A DNA stretch of 6,968 nucleotides, from NCBI GenBank assembly GCA_035701285.1, contig DASSNT010000036.1, positions 1-6,968 on the forward strand, written 5' to 3'. The notes below the pieces were generated by a model, which was given only the letters and a program-made list of their open reading frames with translations, did no database searches and had not been told where the DNA came from. Source of the stretch: DASSBR01 sp035701285. GTDB taxonomy: Bacteria > Pseudomonadota > Gammaproteobacteria > Natronospirales > DASSBR01. The translations under genes and the position numbers were made by a program. This document shows positions 4,932 to 6,968 of the stretch, one piece after another; the stretch's first letter is position 1, and every line of letters begins with the position of its first letter.

Positions 4932-6968
4932 CTACTGATTCCAGAAGTCGATCTGGGCGCTCGGGACCCGAAACCGGGTGCGGTCGAGCGGCATGACTTC
5001 GCGGCGGTTGAGACCGTAACGCCGCTGCGCGAGCCGGAAGCGCTGCGCGATCATCTCGGCGTAGCGGCCGCTGCCGCGCATGCGCGCGCCGAACGCCGCC
5101 TGGTTCAGCTCACCGCCGCGCATGTCCCGGATCAGGTTCAGCACATGCTCCGCCCGGTCCGGCAGATGCGCGTGCAGCCATTCGGCGAACAGCGCTTTAA
5201 GTTCGTAGGGCAGGCGCAGCAACACGTAGTTGGCAGTCGACGCGCCGGCCGCCGCGGCCCGTCCCAGGATGGCTTCGATCTCGCTGTCGTTCACCGCCGG
5301 AATCACCGGTGCGACCATCACGCCTGCCGGTATGCCGTTCGCATGCAGCGCTGCCAGTGCTCGCAGCCGCGCCGCCGGCGACGACGTGCGCGGCTCCAGC
5401 GTGCGTTTCAGCTCGTTGTCGAGCGTCGTCACGCTGCACATCACCACCGCCAGCCGGTCGCGAGCCATCGGGGCGAGCAGGTCGATATCGCGCTCCACCA
5501 GTGCACTTTTGGTAATGATTGTCACCGGATGTTGAAAGCGCTGCAGCACTTCGAGAATCCCGCGCGTAACCCGCAGGCGCTTCTCGACCGGCTGGTACGG
5601 ATCGGTATTCGCCCCGAGCGTGATCGGCCGGCAGCGATACCCGGGCCGGCTCAATTCCTGTTCCAGCCGTTCGGCCGCGTTCGGCTTGAAGAACAACCGC
5701 GTCTCGAAATCGAGCCCCGGCGACAGGTTCAGGTAGGCGTGGCTGGGTCGGGCGTAGCAGTTATGGCTGACGACGCCGTTGGCGATAAAGTCTCCAGTGC
5801 CGGTCGTAATGTCAAAAAGGCGCCGAGCTCCTGGCAGTTCTTCTATCGCTATTACGCGTAGTCGTGCATTGCTCTTGACAACTTTTCCCTGGATGTCGCG
5901 TTTGCGAAGTATCGCCGGGTCGGTCAAGTGGAAGAATCGCAACTGCTCGCGCAATCCACCTCGCAATCGCACTGTTGTAATTGGCTTATTGCGGCCTTTG
6001 GACGCTCGTTCCAATGCAGTTTGGAAGCTTAGTCGTTCAAGACAATGTACAAGCCATTGAATTATATCGTGATCAGTATTGGGTATCCGAAGTATCCCGT
6101 TGCTGCAGCTACCTTCGGCATCAAAAATGCCTGCTAAAAAGCCCTTACACCAATGGCCAGACGCTTCGTCTGGCCATTCGATGATATTACGGATGCGGTC
6201 CACGTTGGCGCGTGCATGAGTTCGTATCGCGCGCAACGCCTGCCGATTGACCACGGCCTTTTGGAATTCCAACTCCTGAGTGTCGATATTCGCCTCTCGC
6301 AGATAGAAGGCTGCTCTCGTTAGCGCCTCATCATCTATCATGGCACGGCGGAATTGATGCTGATCTCCGTGAACTCGACCAGCGCGCTGGTACGAATACG
6401 AGGCCAGAAGCCCATCGCCCCGAACAAGGCCGCAAAGGTAGCCGGCTTTGTAGTCAGAGTCCTGTTCAGGCTCCCGCGCGAAAGCGCCGGTACCCATCAA
6501 CTTGTTGTTGACAGTCAGATGCGGACGCCGCTCGCTCCCATGCTCTGCTCCGCAGACGAACTTCCATCCTCGTTCCGTCAAAAAACGGTGATCTGAGCCA
6601 GCGATCAACTCGGTCCCATCCTCAAGCGTTACGCGCCATGCCGGTTTTGCGACGCTCCAGTGCGCCACTACGCGCGTTTTTTCGTACCGGCGATACCAGC
6701 CCTCCCTTACGGTGCCGTAAATTTCATCGCCGACGCGAATCTTGTCGAGGCGCTTGTACTTTCCGTCCGCCGTAAGTATTGGCGTACTACCATCTAAGCA
6801 GTAGACGCACCCATGCTCGCAGCCCCTGTACGGGTTGATGGATTGCTCGAACGGAATGTCGGGCGAACTGTTGCGGCTGATGATCGAACGGGCGGCTTCG
6901 GGTTGCACGGTCGTCGCGAGCGGCGGCAGCTCTTCCTCCAGGCTGCCCCAGCCGTCGTCGACGCGCTC
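4932..6968 (-). CDS. PA0069-family radical SAM protein interrupted by an in-frame intein, 5' end outside the window
   Basis: The frame is open from TAG 4932-4934 to the right edge: 678 visible codons, 347 of them intein. The host protein is a SplB-related (COG1533-like) radical SAM enzyme of the PA0069 type; its reaction is unknown. GTG 6908 is not the true start, because family-like sequence (DDGWGSLEEELPPL, then AARSIISRNSSPDIPF) continues upstream of it to the edge. After splicing the host reads GCEHGCVYCYARPSHAY, restoring the CxxxCxxC that binds the 4Fe-4S cluster and SAM; its three Cys codons are 6819-6821, 6807-6809 and 5757-5759. Further family landmarks are LSPGLDFETRLFFKPN, GANTDPYQPVEKRLRVTRG and VMVAPVIPAVND. 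The cluster cannot form until the intein leaves, so the enzyme's activity depends on splicing. About 331 host residues are visible, close to the expected length less a short N-terminus. It runs in the same direction as the kinase, 129 bases upstream of it. Confidence 0.92.
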   Translation of the reverse strand, partial: ERVDDGWGSLEEELPPLATTVQPEAARSIISRNSSPDIPFEQSINPYRGCEHGCVYCLDGSTPILTADGKYKRLDKIRVGDEIYGTVREGWYRRYEKTRVVAHWSVAKPAWRVTLEDGTELIAGSDHRFLTERGWKFVCGAEHGSERRPHLTVNNKLMGTGAFAREPEQDSDYKAGYLCGLVRGDGLLASYSYQRAGRVHGDQHQFRRAMIDDEALTRAAFYLREANIDTQELEFQKAVVNRQALRAIRTHARANVDRIRNIIEWPDEASGHWCKGFLAGIFDAEGSCSNGILRIPNTDHDIIQWLVHCLERLSFQTALERASKGRNKPITTVRLRGGLREQLRFFHLTDPAILRKRDIQGKVVKSNARLRVIAIEELPGARRLFDITTGTGDFIANGVVSHNCYARPSHAYLNLSPGLDFETRLFFKPNAAERLEQELSRPGYRCRPITLGANTDPYQPVEKRLRVTRGILEVLQRFQHPVTIITKSALVERDIDLLAPMARDRLAVVMCSVTTLDNELKRTLEPRTSSPAARLRALAALHANGIPAGVMVAPVIPAVNDSEIEAILGRAAAAGASTANYVLLRLPYELKALFAEWLHAHLPDRAEHVLNLIRDMRGGELNQAAFGARMRGSGRYAEMIAQRFRLAQRRYGLNRREVMPLDRTRFRVPSAQIDFWNQ
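6009..6455 (-). other. LAGLIDADG (DOD) homing endonuclease domain inside the intein
   Basis: Two dodecapeptide motifs about 100 residues apart mark a monomeric two-motif endonuclease. The first is YLCGLVRGDG (intein residues 121-130, acid Asp129) and the second is FLAGIFDAEG (221-230, acid Glu229). The last acidic residue of each motif coordinates the catalytic metal in this family, and both are present, so cutting of intein-free alleles is plausible. The substrate would be the uninterrupted radical SAM gene at the cluster-motif codons, which are strongly conserved. Between the motifs are the basic helical segments expected for DNA contact. The domain edges are approximate. The domain includes the most AT-rich part of the window. 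Confidence 0.88.
6152..6178. repeat. Perfect 12-bp hairpin with 3-base loop in the intein gene
   Basis: AATGGCCAGACG (6152-6163), loop CTT (6164-6166) and CGTCTGGCCATT (6167-6178) form an uninterrupted 12-bp stem. On the coding (minus) strand it lies in the codons for WPDEASGHW, just upstream of the second LAGLIDADG motif. No T-run follows directly on either strand: on the minus strand GGTGTAAGGGC separates the stem from TTTTT. It could slow transcription or translation, or be a relic of a small insertion. No function is demonstrated. Confidence 0.7.

Larger units (their letters stand above)
5760..6800 (-). mobile_element. Cys1-type intein with LAGLIDADG homing endonuclease
   Basis: A 347-residue protein-splicing element lies between Tyr and the third Cys of the host radical SAM motif. 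In intein numbering, block A is CLDGSTPILTADGKYKRLD with Cys1 and VGDEIYG; block B is GSDHRFLTERGW with His71, but Gly68 replaces the usual Thr of TxxH; block F is RLFDITTGTGDFIANG with Asp330; block G is VVSHN with His346 and Asn347, followed by host Cys+1. All residues for the standard four-step splicing route are present, so splicing is probably active. The central part carries two LAGLIDADG motifs (see separate entry). Hand-counted GC is about 45-47% at 6001-6120 and about 50-55% in neighbouring rows, rising to about 60% at 6601-6720. Host rows count 65-78%, pointing to acquisition from elsewhere. The frame is intact. As I recall, inteins also occur in the related Rv2578c radical SAM family of actinobacteria. 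Confidence 0.95.

Noticed and set aside
5145..5861. Plus-strand open frame opposite the radical SAM C-terminal extein and the intein end
   Set aside because: It crosses the intein/extein border in an unrelated frame and encodes a low-complexity Arg/Gln/His-rich product, typical of a shadow frame.
6152..6178. The 12-bp hairpin as a Rho-independent terminator
   Set aside because: It lies inside an intact coding frame and no T-run follows immediately on either strand.
6906..6908. GTG as the start of the radical SAM protein
   Set aside because: The frame stays open to the right edge and encodes family-like sequence (DDGWGSLEEELPPL) upstream, so the real start is outside the window.
1..6968. CRISPR array, tRNA or rRNA genes, insertion sequence
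   Set aside because: No regularly spaced repeats, cloverleaf-like segment, rRNA-like stretch or transposase motif was seen; the only mobile element is the intein.

Overview
The window is a compact, GC-rich stretch of bacterial chromosome with almost no non-coding DNA. Hand-counted 60-base rows of host coding sequence run at about 65-78% GC. Protein similarity recalled from memory points to a proteobacterium, probably beta or gamma. The evidence is a PA0069-type radical SAM protein, a DUF488 protein, an E. coli-like C-terminal half of SerA, and a soluble hybrid histidine kinase with AHELRNPL and DVGLPELDG motifs. The genus cannot be named from the sequence.

Layout from left to right: (1) the 3' part of a plus-strand DUF488 gene that enters from the left edge and stops at 491; (2) a candidate hairpin at 489-510 whose stem contains the stop codons of both convergent genes; (3) four minus-strand genes. 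In transcription order (right to left) these are an intein-containing radical SAM gene (from beyond the right edge to 4932), a soluble PAS-HisKA-HATPase-REC hybrid kinase (4802 to 3192), a class I SAM-dependent methyltransferase (3146 to 2391, GTG start) and a fused phosphoserine phosphatase/phosphoglycerate dehydrogenase (2394 to 508). The methyltransferase and the fused serine enzyme overlap by ATGA. The kinase is 45 bases upstream of the methyltransferase, so those three may form one operon. A gap of 129 bases separates the kinase from the radical SAM gene.

The most striking object is a 347-codon intein (5760-6800) in the radical SAM gene. It sits exactly before the third cysteine of the CxxxCxxC iron-sulphur motif. 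It has Cys1, a terminal His-Asn, Cys at +1, and two LAGLIDADG motifs with both acidic residues kept. Its base composition falls to about 45-55% GC over most of its length, against about 65-78% in the host gene, so it looks acquired. The last N-extein cysteine and intein Cys1 form a CVYC pair across the splice junction, which suggests a redox-controlled splicing switch. A perfect 12-bp hairpin with a 3-base loop lies in the endonuclease coding part.

The second notable gene is the SerB-SerA fusion. It joins the third and first steps of serine synthesis in one chain of 628 residues, with a serine-binding-type ACT domain at the end. How the kinase, methyltransferase and serine enzyme relate functionally cannot be read from the sequence.
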